Assembly: GCF_000427625.1 (NCBI RefSeq)
Contig: NZ_KE386569.1
Span: 435,376-499,375, forward strand
DNA: 64,000 nt
Direction of reading: 5' to 3'
Source: Methylobacter luteus IMV-B-3098
GTDB lineage: Bacteria > Pseudomonadota > Gammaproteobacteria > Methylococcales > Methylomonadaceae
How positions within the stretch are numbered: the first letter of the stretch is position 1; each line of letters begins with the position of its first letter. The translations under genes were made by a program, and so were the position numbers. Below are positions 17,500-26,395 of the stretch, in pieces. The notes under the pieces are model-generated. The model had not been told where the DNA came from and did no database searches. It was given only the letters and a program-made list of their open reading frames with translations.

Positions 17500-18900
17500 T
17501 CATGTATTAAGGAATGCATCGAACCAGATTTTCCAATGTTGATATTTGTCCTTTAATGCGCCGGCGCCGGACGTCGGCGATACGATTACCGATTTTCTCG
17601 CATAAGCCGGCGGCAGATCGGCGGCCAGGATAGCGGCGCCGAGCAAACTCGCTTCTCTTTGCTGCAGGCTGTGAACCTCGACCGAACTGCATGCGGCTAT
17701 GCCTTGCCGCAGCGCCGGCACTTCGGACAAGCCGCCGGACAGATAAACACGGTCGATGCCATGGCAACGCCGGAAATCATCAAGTATGCGCGTCACGCGA
17801 AAAATAATGCCTTCCAGCAACAGGCAGGCGATCTGATGTTCACTCAAATGATCGACAGGCGCTGAAAAAACGGTGCCGGATGCTTCGCGAAAATACGGTG
17901 CGCCCAGTCCGCTCGGCTCGCAAGTGCAGAACAGTTGCACCGCTTCGGCCAGATTTTCCAGCCGGCAGTCCTGATAAGGGTAGGGGGCCAGCGCGGCGGC
18001 GATGGAGTTGATCGTCCCTTCGATGGCGGTATGCGTTTTCGAAGTGCTGTCCTCGTAAACCAGGGTCCGCAGATACCCGTCTATCTGCATCGGGACTTGC
18101 TCGGGCAGATAACGGACCACGAAGCCGCCGGTGCCCAGATTGACCAGTGCTTCCGTACTATCGGGCCGGATGCTGGCGATCAGTGCGGCGGACTGGTCCG
18201 CGATATCGGCTTGCAGCGTACAGCCGTTGTTCAGCGTCAGATTCAGGCCGGAAGAGGGCGTGATGGCCGGCAGCCAGTTCAACGGAATTCCGAACAGGTC
18301 GCATAAAACCGGCGACCAGGCCGCCTGCCGAACATCCATCAACAAGGTGCGCGCGGCCATGGAGACATCGGTTTGATGCCGGTTGCCGCCCGACCAGTGG
18401 TAAATCAGGAAACAGTCCAGCGTGCCGACGATCAGTTCGCCCTGCTCAAGGCCCTCGCGCAGGGCAGGACGATCCTCCAGCAAGATGCGCAGCTTGGGCG
18501 CGAAATAATATGGCGTCAGGCGCAGGCCGGTCAGGTCTTTTATCAGGGGTTCCTGCGAGCGCAACGTCTTGCAACTGGCTTCCCCGCGCGTGTCCTGCCA
18601 GGATATCAGCGGCGTGACCGGCAGCCCGCTGATCTTGTCCCAGAGAAGAAAAGAGGAGCGCTGGCACGATAAACCCAGTCTGGCGTTGCCGCCCGTATCG
18701 GCAAGGCATTGGTCCAGCAGTTCGGTGGCCGTGGTCAGATAGGCCAGTGCGTCGCTTTCGCAGATGCCGTTTTCGCCCGTCGTGGTCGGCGCCGGGCGCG
18801 AAAGCACGGCGGCAAATTCGCCGCTATCGGCCAGGATGCCGGCCTTGATGGCGGTCGAACCCAGGTCCAGCGCGATAGTCGAAGTCAGTGAAGCAGCCAT
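17500..18900 (-). CDS. FGGY-family carbohydrate kinase (glycerol kinase-like)
   Basis: The protein belongs to the FGGY sugar/polyol kinases: N-terminal ATPase phosphate motif ALDLGSTAIKAG, substrate loop WQDTRGE, and C-terminal adenosine motif LSGGLSEVPALRQ with LLGAAILA. Starting at the ATG at 18898-18900 it has about 466 residues and overlaps the end of the GlpD-like gene by 16 bp. That coupling suggests it phosphorylates glycerol or a related polyol for the dehydrogenase. Similarity is not close enough to call glycerol kinase outright; another substrate is possible. Confidence 0.8.
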   Translation of the reverse strand: MAASLTSTIALDLGSTAIKAGILADSGEFAAVLSRPAPTTTGENGICESDALAYLTTATELLDQCLADTGGNARLGLSCQRSSFLLWDKISGLPVTPLISWQDTRGEASCKTLRSQEPLIKDLTGLRLTPYYFAPKLRILLEDRPALREGLEQGELIVGTLDCFLIYHWSGGNRHQTDVSMAARTLLMDVRQAAWSPVLCDLFGIPLNWLPAITPSSGLNLTLNNGCTLQADIADQSAALIASIRPDSTEALVNLGTGGFVVRYLPEQVPMQIDGYLRTLVYEDSTSKTHTAIEGTINSIAAALAPYPYQDCRLENLAEAVQLFCTCEPSGLGAPYFREASGTVFSAPVDHLSEHQIACLLLEGIIFRVTRILDDFRRCHGIDRVYLSGGLSEVPALRQGIAACSSVEVHSLQQREASLLGAAILAADLPPAYARKSVIVSPTSGAGALKDKYQHWKIWFDAFLNT

Positions 18901-20462
18901 TTTTCGGTACAACTGTCGAGTTGATGATTCATCGTATGCCGGTCCCATCCCAGTGCCTCAGCGGCGATGCAGGCCAGGCGCTGCAATTCGACCGGCGACA
19001 GCTTGGCCAGGATCAGCAGCGGCATGCGACGTCGCAACAGGTCTTCCAGATGCACGACCATTTCGTGCCGCGCGCAGAAAACCAGGTCGGCCATGATGAA
19101 CGGCAACGCCGGCGTTATGCGCCGGGCCAGTTCAGGCTCCTGTTCGCACAACTCGAATACGGCCGGCATCCGGTTGCCGTGGCGGCGCAGCAGCCAGTGC
19201 GCGCTGATGCTGTCGATGCCCAGATGCGTGGCCTTGTATGAAGCGCCGGCGCACCATTCCGCATAGTCCGTGTCGGGGCTCCAGGGAAAGGCTTTGCCGA
19301 AGGTCTGGCTGACGGCGTCGATGCCTAATTGCCTGCATACCGTATCGACTATGCGCTCGGCATCTTCACGCGCTGAAGTCAGCTTGCCGCCGATAGAAGA
19401 GAGCAGGCCATCGCTGGCGATTTTTAATGTCCAGTCACGGCTGACGTCCGAAGGCGACGCTTCATCGCCAGGCTTCAGCACGCGCAAGCCGGCGTATCGG
19501 CCGATGATGTCGTTTTCTGTCCAGTTTGCCGTCCTGAGCACGCGATTGGCTTCGGACAGCAGATAGCGGATGTCTTCGGGTTCGACCGCCACGTGCTCGA
19601 TGTCGCCGCTATAATCGGTGTCGGTCGTGCCAAGCAGCGTCAGCCCGTACCAGGGCATCATGAAAAACACGCGCCCGTCGGCTTGCGCGGTCAGCAGCAG
19701 CGCTTCATTTTCCAGCACTTTCGGCAGGATCAAATGCACGCCTTTCGAGAGTCTGTAGCGGTTGTCGCTCCGAAGACAAGCCGACCACTGGCCGGCCGTA
19801 TTGACGATCAGAGCGGCGCCGACATTGGCCATCTCGCCCGTGACCTGGTCTTGACAGACAGCGCCGCAGAGCCGGCCGTCATTTTCCAGAAACCGGCTGA
19901 GCCGGCAATAGTTCAGGCAGATAGCGCCGCTGTTCTGCGCGCCGGCTATCAGTTCCAGGACATAGCGGGCATCGTCGGTCTGGGCGTCGAAATAGGTAAA
20001 GCCGGCTGTCAGGCCAGCCGTTTCAAGACAGGGGAATCGCTCGGCGAACTCGGCGGGGGAATGGTATTGGTAAGTCTGGGTTTTGGGCACCGTGCTGGCC
20101 AGCAGATCATAAAGGAGCAGACCAATTTTTAATTGCAGCGAGCCCATGCGCCCGTTTTTATAAACCGGTATGCCGAAACATAGCGGCCAGACCCGGTGCG
20201 GCGCGGTTTTGAGCAGCATCTGCCGTTCGGCCAGGGTCTTTCTGACCAGCTTGAAGTCGAGGGATTCCAGATAGCGCAAGCCGCCGTGAATCAGCTTGCT
20301 GGATGCGGAAGAGGTCGCACTGGCCCAGTCGCCCTGATCGACAATGGCGACCTTCAGGCCGCGCAAGGCCGCATCGTAGGCCGTCCAGGCGCCATAAACG
20401 CCGCCGCCGCAAATCAGCACGTCAACATTGCGGTCTTTAAGCTGCGAGAAATCCCGGTACAT
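18885..20462 (-). CDS. glpD: FAD-dependent glycerol-3-phosphate dehydrogenase (GlpD/GlpA-like)
   Basis: The enzyme oxidises glycerol-3-phosphate to dihydroxyacetone phosphate at the membrane and passes electrons to quinone. The FAD dinucleotide site is VLICGGGVYGAWTAYDAA near residues 15-32. Also visible are SSASSKLIHGGLRYLE, TDTDYSGD and the C-terminal GlpD-type helical domain. The 525-residue length fits aerobic GlpD (501). It is first in a two-gene unit with the FGGY kinase. With the neighbouring lipase-like and beta-oxidation genes it would let the cell use both the glycerol and acyl parts of lipids; that link is inference. Confidence 0.88.
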   Translation of the reverse strand: MYRDFSQLKDRNVDVLICGGGVYGAWTAYDAALRGLKVAIVDQGDWASATSSASSKLIHGGLRYLESLDFKLVRKTLAERQMLLKTAPHRVWPLCFGIPVYKNGRMGSLQLKIGLLLYDLLASTVPKTQTYQYHSPAEFAERFPCLETAGLTAGFTYFDAQTDDARYVLELIAGAQNSGAICLNYCRLSRFLENDGRLCGAVCQDQVTGEMANVGAALIVNTAGQWSACLRSDNRYRLSKGVHLILPKVLENEALLLTAQADGRVFFMMPWYGLTLLGTTDTDYSGDIEHVAVEPEDIRYLLSEANRVLRTANWTENDIIGRYAGLRVLKPGDEASPSDVSRDWTLKIASDGLLSSIGGKLTSAREDAERIVDTVCRQLGIDAVSQTFGKAFPWSPDTDYAEWCAGASYKATHLGIDSISAHWLLRRHGNRMPAVFELCEQEPELARRITPALPFIMADLVFCARHEMVVHLEDLLRRRMPLLILAKLSPVELQRLACIAAEALGWDRHTMNHQLDSCTEKWLLH

Positions 20463-20808
20463 AAATCACGCGCGCGTTTGAATCAGTTTCTATCATGGCA
20501 ACAGCAGACTCCTGGGCTCAATTATCGGTGCGAAGCGGTAGACAAGTATCTGACTCTACTGTAGACAAGTATCTGACTCTACTTATGTTTGGGCTTGCAC
20601 GGATTTTCGACCTCATCAGAAAATGAAAATTCATAAAAAAACCGTTAAAAAATCCATTCAGGCTTTTTAAGGACAATGAGAATAATGCCTGAAGATTTGT
20701 CCTAAAAATAACCGGCGTGTTGTCTGGAGTGAAAATCATGAATGTTGGAGAACGCCTGCCGCCCCGCTCGAATCTGCGGTTTTTTGGACGCTTTGGCATG
20801 AGGCGTCC
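20463..20808. other. Intergenic region with a 23-bp tandem duplication
   Basis: This 346-bp gap lies between the divergent glpD-like and M23 peptidase genes. It holds an exact 23-bp sequence twice in tandem (see 20538-20583) and an imperfect inverted repeat (aaggacaa ... ttgtcct) at about 20668-20702. No gene is supported. Confidence 0.4.
20538..20583. repeat. 23-bp exact tandem duplication
   Basis: The sequence beginning gtagacaagtatctgactc occupies 20538-20560 and is repeated without spacer at 20561-20583. It lies 75 bp upstream of the glpD-like start, where it could alter promoter or leader spacing. Confidence 0.85.
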
Positions 20809-21324
20809 ATGAGAATGTTTCTTGCCTTGCTGATGCTGGCCGGTTTTCTTTCAGGTGCCGTCTTGATGGTGGTTCCGCATTCCAAGGCGCTGTTTTCGCT
20901 CATGACGTCCGATGCGCCGTCGGCATTGCCGATTCCCGTGCAAGGCGTATCGCGCAAGGCGATCGCCGACTCCTGGGGCAACCCGCGCAGCGGCGGCAGG
21001 CAGCATAAGGGCATCGACATTTTCGCCAGACGCGGCACGCCGGTGCTTGCGCCGGTCCGGGGCCTGGTTATCGGTATGGGGGAGAATCGTCTCGGCGGCA
21101 ATAATGTCAGGCTCTTGGGGCCAGGGCTTCAGGTCCATTACTTCGCGCATCTGGATCGCTTCGGGCCTGTTAAAGCCTATGAACTCGTCCAGCGCGGCGA
21201 TGTGATCGGCTACGTCGGCGATAGCGGCAATGCCAAAGGCGGGCCGACGCATCTGCATTATGGGATTTATGCTTACCGCGAGGGCGCGATCAATCCGTAT
21301 CCGTTGCTTGTGGCGGGGGAATGA
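20809..21324 (+). CDS. M23 family metallopeptidase (LytM domain)
   Basis: This is a small peptidoglycan endopeptidase of 171 residues with an N-terminal signal or membrane anchor (FLALLMLAGFLSGAVLMVV). The zinc site is typical of M23: QHKGIDIFA supplies the first His and the Asp, and THLHYGIY the HxH motif. VHYFAHLD is also characteristic. It stands alone, opposite to its neighbours, and is followed by two palindromic repeats. The zinc motifs are complete, so it is probably an active hydrolase acting in the periplasm. Confidence 0.88.
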   Translation: MRMFLALLMLAGFLSGAVLMVVPHSKALFSLMTSDAPSALPIPVQGVSRKAIADSWGNPRSGGRQHKGIDIFARRGTPVLAPVRGLVIGMGENRLGGNNVRLLGPGLQVHYFAHLDRFGPVKAYELVQRGDVIGYVGDSGNAKGGPTHLHYGIYAYREGAINPYPLLVAGE

Positions 21325-21332
21325 GCAGGCAA

Positions 21333-21353
21333 GGTACGCGATGCGTACCCTAC
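21333..21353. repeat. GTAGGGTACGCA palindromic repeat, copy 1
   Basis: On the reverse strand this reads gtagggtacgca-tcgcgtacc, a short palindrome also found at 34213-34233 and 36009-36029, with a degenerate copy near 36375. It lies 9 bp after the M23 peptidase stop. Confidence 0.75.
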
Positions 21354-21360
21354 GACTGTG

Positions 21361-21430
21361 TAGGCTGGGTTGGAGCTTTAGCGGAAACCCGGCATGGGCG
21401 GCCGAAATGCTGGGTTATTAACCCAGCCTA
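21361..21430. repeat. AGGCTGGGTT inverted repeat, copy 2
   Basis: The arms taggctgggtt (21361-21371) and aacccagccta (21420-21430) bracket about 48 bp. The same arms form the perfect repeat at 7277-7337. This type of interspersed palindrome is widespread in Gammaproteobacteria. Confidence 0.7.
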
Positions 21431-21486
21431 CCGCCTACAGCCGCTAAAAGCTGCGGTGCCCGGTGGGGCAAACGGGGTATATCTAA

Positions 21487-24066
21487 TTACTGAACACGAT
21501 ACTGCACAAACACCCCAAAAACATGCTCGCCATAATTCTCCGGAATCGCATTCAGAAACAGGTGATTGCCGATCAGCGGCGTGAGTCCGTCGTAATGCCA
21601 GTCCTGTATGGTGTTGTGTTCATAGCGATGATAGAACCGCATCGATATGTCCTTGCGCAGGTTCCACCTTAAGTTGGTTTCCAGAATATGCCTGTCGAAA
21701 TTAATCACCGGAAAGCTGTTGTTAGTCGCCTGGTTGCCGACATCCGGATTGGCGAAGGCCAGATTGGATGCGGCGTCATAGTCAACGTGAGTGTCCGCCC
21801 AGTTATATGAATAACGGATGTCGATATCGAACGGGTTGAACTGGTAGCGAAAGCCGAGTCCTATCAGGTGGTTGATGTCGTCGACGGATTCTTGCCAGGC
21901 GGCGGCATAGGGAAAGCGGCTTCCGCCGGCATTAGGGTCGGCCGAGAAGCCGATATCGTTGATATTGCTGAGCTGGCTTTCCTGCTTTTGAAAACTGTAG
22001 AAAGCGTAGGCATTCAGTCGTGACGAAGGCTGATAGTTGCCTTCCAGATTGGCCGAGAGGGTCCGGGCGTTTTGCAGTCCGTAACGGACGTCATAATCGT
22101 TGTCGGTCCAGTTCACGGAAGCGAGCAGATCCAGGTCGTCGCGTAGCAGAAAATTGGCCTGGGCCTTGACCTGGTTCTGATACCGGTCGCTCAAATCGTA
22201 TTTTCTCAGATCGGCGAGCGTATGCGGCGTGACACCGTCGGGCAGCGACGATCTGAATCCGGGCAGCGAGGCGGTATAGAAAGGCACGTAGGGATTATAG
22301 TTGTAATCGCTGCCGTCCCGGACCGCGTATTCATAAGACAGGCGCAAGGTGGTCCAGGACAGCGAACGGTTCGATAAGTGGATTTTAAAATGGTTTTCGT
22401 CGGTGCTGTCGCGCTCGCGGTAGCTGGGATCATGCTGTTCAAAATGATAGCTGAAGCCGGCCGTGGTCTTGTAGCTGAGCCGGTAATCGGTATCGAGGAA
22501 CCAGTCCATGACTTCTTGCGAGAAGGGGATGCTTCGGTAGTGGAAAGGGCTTTGCGGCGAGGCCGGCCTGAAAACCTCGCCGCCTTGCGAACCGTCTTCG
22601 AGGATCAGGCCATATTGACGGGTTAGCGGGTTGAACGCGGTATAGTCCGTATCGTTGGCTTCGTTGTAATAGCGGAATTTCGCTTTCAGCGTCAACGGGT
22701 CCCATGGCGCCAGTTGCAGGCCCAGTTGAAACAGCCAGTTCGTGATCTCGGCATTAGCCGTTTTCTGCGACAGCGATGCGGCGGAATTCCACTGGTCCAT
22801 GTCGATGCCGGTAAAGGTCCGGCCTGAGTTGATAGTTGACGGGAGCAGGTCATCGTCCTGATACATGCGCGACCATGACAGGGTCGAGGTCAGTTGCCCG
22901 CGCAGCGGCAGTCTGTAGGCAAGATCGGTTTTTACCTGGTGGAAAGTATTGTCGGGATATAAATCGAAGCGGCCGCGTTCGATGATAAAGTCCGTGCCAG
23001 GAAGATTGGTGAACGGGTTGTCGAAGGTCAACTGGCCTTTGTCATTGGCGAAAAATGAGCCGGTATAGTTCAGGTTAAGTTCCAAATCGGCATCGGCATA
23101 GCTGAAGCCGGAACGTATTTCGTTGGTCGTGTAATCGATGGGTTCGATGGTTTCGACCATGCCGCCTGAGTTCGGGCCGGCATAGAACGGCGGCAGGAAT
23201 GATCCGCCGAAGGCCCGCCTGCCGTCGCGTGTTTCATGGGAGAAATCGGCGAAGAATTTCATGCCCAGCGTCGGCGTATAGTTGAAGCCGATGCGGCTTT
23301 CCTCCCGGTTGATGCCCAGATCGGGGTTATAGGCCGATGCCAGAGCCTGCCGGATCTGCTCGCGGCTATTGCTGCCGGGAACGAGACCGGACGGCAAGCT
23401 CAGGTTTTCGCTGCCGACGCCCTGGAACAGTGTCAGGGCATTATCGGTATAGGTATGCGGCGTCTGGTTGAAAAAGCCGTTGATCCTGAAGGTGCCGAGC
23501 TGGCCTGTCGATAACTGATAATACTGATCATCACGCCCGACGCCGCCGCCTTGCGCGTCGAGAAAATAGCCTTCGCGCTCCTGCCAGCCCGACAGCGAAA
23601 AATAATTGAGCAGGGGACCTGTGCGCCAGTCGCTGTAATCATTAAATTTTGAAGACGATCTTCTGTCGCTGCCGAATAAATAGCCGAAATCCAGGCTGCC
23701 CCGGTACCGCCAGTCTTCGTTCAGCTTTTTATAACTTAATGGCGCATAGGGAGAGTTGTACAGCAGACCGCTCGGCGTTCTGGAAGGGTGTTCCTTCAAA
23801 GCGGAAAGTCCCTGCGAGGATTTGGTCCGGGTTATATCGGTGCCTGTGGGATTGAGATGGTTTCCGGGCGGGTTGCCTATGCCTGTCGCCGACGAGGCAA
23901 AAGCCAGCGATGCGATAAGCAAAGCGGTGCGCTGGCTGCCGAAACGGCCAGCGCCGATAACGGGCAGCACTGCCGCGTCATCGATGGAAAAGCATGCCTG
24001 CCGCATGATTGGAGCCATGAATCTGAGCATGGCAGTTTTGACAGCTTCGGTTGATGAGGCGCGCAT
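21487..24066 (-). CDS. mtrB: MtrB/PioB-family outer-membrane beta-barrel
   Basis: MtrB/PioB proteins form a large barrel that sheathes a decaheme cytochrome and lets electrons cross the outer membrane. The protein has up to 859 residues, with repeated alternating polar/aromatic strands (DWRYRGSLDFGYLFG; ELNLNYTGSFFAND; FDIDIRYSYNWADTHVD) and a C-terminal strand ending in FGVFVQYRVQ, typical for barrel assembly. The exact start is uncertain: in-frame ATGs at 24066, 24030, 24018 and 24006 all lie inside the decaheme gene. A hydrophobic segment (TALLIASLAFASSATG) is the likely signal. The overlap with mtrA (up to 89 bp) indicates coupled expression. Confidence 0.85.
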   Translation of the reverse strand: MRASSTEAVKTAMLRFMAPIMRQACFSIDDAAVLPVIGAGRFGSQRTALLIASLAFASSATGIGNPPGNHLNPTGTDITRTKSSQGLSALKEHPSRTPSGLLYNSPYAPLSYKKLNEDWRYRGSLDFGYLFGSDRRSSSKFNDYSDWRTGPLLNYFSLSGWQEREGYFLDAQGGGVGRDDQYYQLSTGQLGTFRINGFFNQTPHTYTDNALTLFQGVGSENLSLPSGLVPGSNSREQIRQALASAYNPDLGINREESRIGFNYTPTLGMKFFADFSHETRDGRRAFGGSFLPPFYAGPNSGGMVETIEPIDYTTNEIRSGFSYADADLELNLNYTGSFFANDKGQLTFDNPFTNLPGTDFIIERGRFDLYPDNTFHQVKTDLAYRLPLRGQLTSTLSWSRMYQDDDLLPSTINSGRTFTGIDMDQWNSAASLSQKTANAEITNWLFQLGLQLAPWDPLTLKAKFRYYNEANDTDYTAFNPLTRQYGLILEDGSQGGEVFRPASPQSPFHYRSIPFSQEVMDWFLDTDYRLSYKTTAGFSYHFEQHDPSYRERDSTDENHFKIHLSNRSLSWTTLRLSYEYAVRDGSDYNYNPYVPFYTASLPGFRSSLPDGVTPHTLADLRKYDLSDRYQNQVKAQANFLLRDDLDLLASVNWTDNDYDVRYGLQNARTLSANLEGNYQPSSRLNAYAFYSFQKQESQLSNINDIGFSADPNAGGSRFPYAAAWQESVDDINHLIGLGFRYQFNPFDIDIRYSYNWADTHVDYDAASNLAFANPDVGNQATNNSFPVINFDRHILETNLRWNLRKDISMRFYHRYEHNTIQDWHYDGLTPLIGNHLFLNAIPENYGEHVFGVFVQYRVQ

Positions 24067-24922
24067 CCGGATTGGAGGCCGACGCCAGATTTCCGGTGGT
24101 CAGCAAATCGTTGGGATGCCCGCGGTTGGTATGGCAGGTCTGGCATAAAAACGGCCTGGTGCTGACCAGCAGCGATTCGTGATTGGAGCCGTGCGGCTGA
24201 TGGCAATTCAGGCAATTTTCCCGAACCGGTGCGTGCTCCCAAATGAAGGGACCGCGCTTTTCCTGATGACACTGATAGCAAACCTGATTGACCGTATCGG
24301 CTTTCAGTAATGGCGCGGTGCCGGAACCGTGCGGGTTGTGGCAGTCGGTGCAGGTGACTTTGCCTTCGGGCAAGGGCATGTGCGAGCGTTTTCTGAACTC
24401 GGCGCGCTGTTGCTGATGGCAACTGTAGCAGGTCTGATTGATGCCATCCTTGCCCAGCAGGCCTTTTTCCGAAAACCGCGCCATCGGATTGTGGCAATCG
24501 CTGCAACTCAAGTCGTTCATTTGGTGGGCCGAACCCGGCCAGGCGATGCGCTCCTTGCCTCGATGACACTGAAGACACATGGAGTTCTGCTGACGGATGG
24601 TCGAGCCTGACTGGCGGGTGAAGGCCATGATCTTCGATTTATCGGCAGGGTCCGATACATGTTCCGATCCGGGGCCGTGGCAGGTTTCGCAGCCTTCTAC
24701 TTTCGGATTATCCGGCGCGGCCAAATGAGGAATGCGCGCATGAATCGTATGGTTCCAGTGACTGGTTTCAAGTTCATGGCAGCTGGAACAGACGCTTGCT
24801 CCGACATATTGGGCATGGCTTTGCGCGGTACTGAGTTCCGGTTTCAGGGACGGCGGCGATAATGACGAACAGCTCATTATCGCCGCGATGCTGGCGATCA
24901 AAGTTAAATAAATCAGTCTCAT
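23978..24922 (-). CDS. mtrA: DmsE/MtrA-family decaheme c-type cytochrome
   Basis: This periplasmic multiheme cytochrome would carry electrons through the MtrB barrel. I count exactly ten CxxCH heme motifs: CSSCH, CETCH, CLQCH, CSDCH, CYSCH, CTDCH, CYQCH, CLNCH, CQTCH and CQNCH, spread over 314 residues, which is the size of MtrA/DmsE/PioA-type proteins. The N-terminal signal (MRLIYLTLIASIAAIMSC) ends in a Cys with a lipobox-like context, so it may be lipid-anchored. The 5' end of this gene (about 85 bp) exists in three further truncated copies between the upstream monoheme paralogues. No MtrC-like surface multiheme protein is encoded nearby. Confidence 0.93.
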   Translation of the reverse strand: MRLIYLTLIASIAAIMSCSSLSPPSLKPELSTAQSHAQYVGASVCSSCHELETSHWNHTIHARIPHLAAPDNPKVEGCETCHGPGSEHVSDPADKSKIMAFTRQSGSTIRQQNSMCLQCHRGKERIAWPGSAHQMNDLSCSDCHNPMARFSEKGLLGKDGINQTCYSCHQQQRAEFRKRSHMPLPEGKVTCTDCHNPHGSGTAPLLKADTVNQVCYQCHQEKRGPFIWEHAPVRENCLNCHQPHGSNHESLLVSTRPFLCQTCHTNRGHPNDLLTTGNLASASNPDARLINRSCQNCHAQIHGSNHAAGMLFHR

Positions 24923-25026
24923 GCGTGAGATGAAAAATCCTTCATTAATGACTATCTACTTTATAAACAGGGCGCTATCGGTGTTAAACCAGCAATGTTC
25001 AAACGCCATTGCTGGTTTAGTGGCTA

Positions 25027-26046
25027 TCATTGTGCGATAGGCGTGTAGCTGGTCAAGCTGAACTGCAACGGATCGGAACCCGTTATCAACTGCATTTCAG
25101 CGCTTACTTGATCTTCACTGACGCCGTTCCGCTGCAGATCAATAAGAGGCAGAGTGAGTATTCCGGATTCGGGGTCATAAGTCGCGGGAGTGTCCGAAGT
25201 TAGTGTGGTCAACTCTGCGTCTTCCAGTTCGAATCCAAGGCCGGTCGGACTGCTTGGGAGCTGGATGAGTTTCAGGATTGCACTGAACTTTTGCTCTCCG
25301 ACGTTGACGACCGGCAGTGCCAGCTTGTTTGCTTCATAAGAGAAGAAGGCGGTAGTTGGAATCTCTAAGCCACTTTCGTCCAAGCTAAACGTCATAGGAT
25401 CAGAGCCAGCCACTAATGTCAATTCGACATTCGTTGCCTGATCCTGGACAGTGCCGTTTTGTATCACATCCACCGAAGGTATGAGTACTTTTCCGGTTTC
25501 AGGAGTATACGTTGCGGCAGTATCCGAAGACGCTGTGGTCTGCTCAGCATTTTCCAGCACGAATCCATAGCCGGTCGGACTGCTTTCAAGCGGGATCAGC
25601 CTCAGGGTGGCATTGAATTTTTGACTGCCAACAATGACCACCGGAAGTTTCAACGTATTCTCAGTAAGATCAAAAGTGGCATTGGTAGAGGTGGCCGCCG
25701 CTTCTTGCGGGAAACCGGCGCTTTGCCATGCGAGCATGGCGGCTTTTTGTTCGTCGTTAAGCTTCGGGATGCCGCTGGCATCGGGTGGCATCGACATTTC
25801 CTCAACGGCCCTGACGATGGCGAGCTCCGCATTCGGTTCCGTTGCCTCGTAAGTATCCCAGTTGACAGTGGGTGGGGCCCCGTTACGCGCCGCGCCGCTC
25901 AGTTCGGATGAATGGCAGGCCAGACAGTTGGTGGCGAACACTTGCTCTCGAATGCCATTGGGGCCTTCATAAACCGGATCAATAGCGAAAGCATGGCCTG
26001 TGACAAGGAAAGAAAACAGTAAGACTAACGAGCTTTTTATATTCAT
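25027..26046 (-). CDS. Secreted monoheme cytochrome with two novel repeats, paralogue 1
   Basis: The 339-residue protein starts with a Sec signal peptide (KSSLVLLFSFLVTGHAFA). A class I-like cytochrome c domain follows (about 22-115) with heme motif CLACH at 41-45 and likely axial Met86 in SMPP. The rest is two copies of a ~95-residue beta-rich module, from about 125 and 230. Each copy begins LPVVxVGxQKFxA and continues with SSPTGxGF and LTTxxSDTxATYxPExG; it resembles no domain I know. There are three more paralogues upstream in the same orientation and the decaheme conduit gene is 105 bp downstream. A role delivering electrons to or from that conduit is inferred from context. Confidence 0.85.
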   Translation of the reverse strand: MNIKSSLVLLFSFLVTGHAFAIDPVYEGPNGIREQVFATNCLACHSSELSGAARNGAPPTVNWDTYEATEPNAELAIVRAVEEMSMPPDASGIPKLNDEQKAAMLAWQSAGFPQEAAATSTNATFDLTENTLKLPVVIVGSQKFNATLRLIPLESSPTGYGFVLENAEQTTASSDTAATYTPETGKVLIPSVDVIQNGTVQDQATNVELTLVAGSDPMTFSLDESGLEIPTTAFFSYEANKLALPVVNVGEQKFSAILKLIQLPSSPTGLGFELEDAELTTLTSDTPATYDPESGILTLPLIDLQRNGVSEDQVSAEMQLITGSDPLQFSLTSYTPIAQ

Positions 26047-26113
26047 AGGTTTACCTTTGGGGCTTGCAATAAAGTCGTGTCTGACAAATTATCTAACACG
26101 GAGACTTATTACA

Positions 26114-26127
26114 TTGATTTAAGTCAG
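26114..26127 (-). promoter_or_regulatory. FNR/CRP-like inverted repeat upstream of paralogue 1
   Basis: TTGATTTAAGTCAG matches the FNR/ANR consensus TTGAT-N4-ATCAA at 8 of 10 positions. It lies 68 bp upstream of the start codon, inside the segment conserved between the paralogues. Oxygen-dependent control is a hypothesis. Confidence 0.4.
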
Positions 26128-26217
26128 GTAAAATCTATTGTTGAGTATGAGCTTTGACTCTCATAATTGGGCGTCATACCCATCTCAGGCAGGGCATGTG
26201 TTTAAGGAGCTTTGTTG

Positions 26218-26308
26218 AATTCCGGTTTCAGAGGGGCTGCGGCGATAATGACGTACAGCTCATTATCGCCGCGATGCTGGCGATCAAAGTTAAATAAATG
26301 AGTCTCAT
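26218..26308 (-). pseudogene. Truncated 5' copy of the decaheme cytochrome gene, ghost 1
   Basis: On the minus strand from the ATG at 26306-26308 this reads MRLIYLTLIASIAAIMSCTS, nearly identical to the signal peptide of the decaheme cytochrome, then runs into a stop after 24 codons. Homology continues into the flanking sequence: 26220-26410 aligns with 24836-25026. It is a relic of the tandem duplication that created the paralogue array. Confidence 0.85.
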
Positions 26309-26395
26309 ACGTGAGAAGAAAATCCTTCATTAATAATTACTGCCTTTTTATAAACAGGACGCTATCGGCGGTAAACCAGTAATGTTAAGGCTTCA

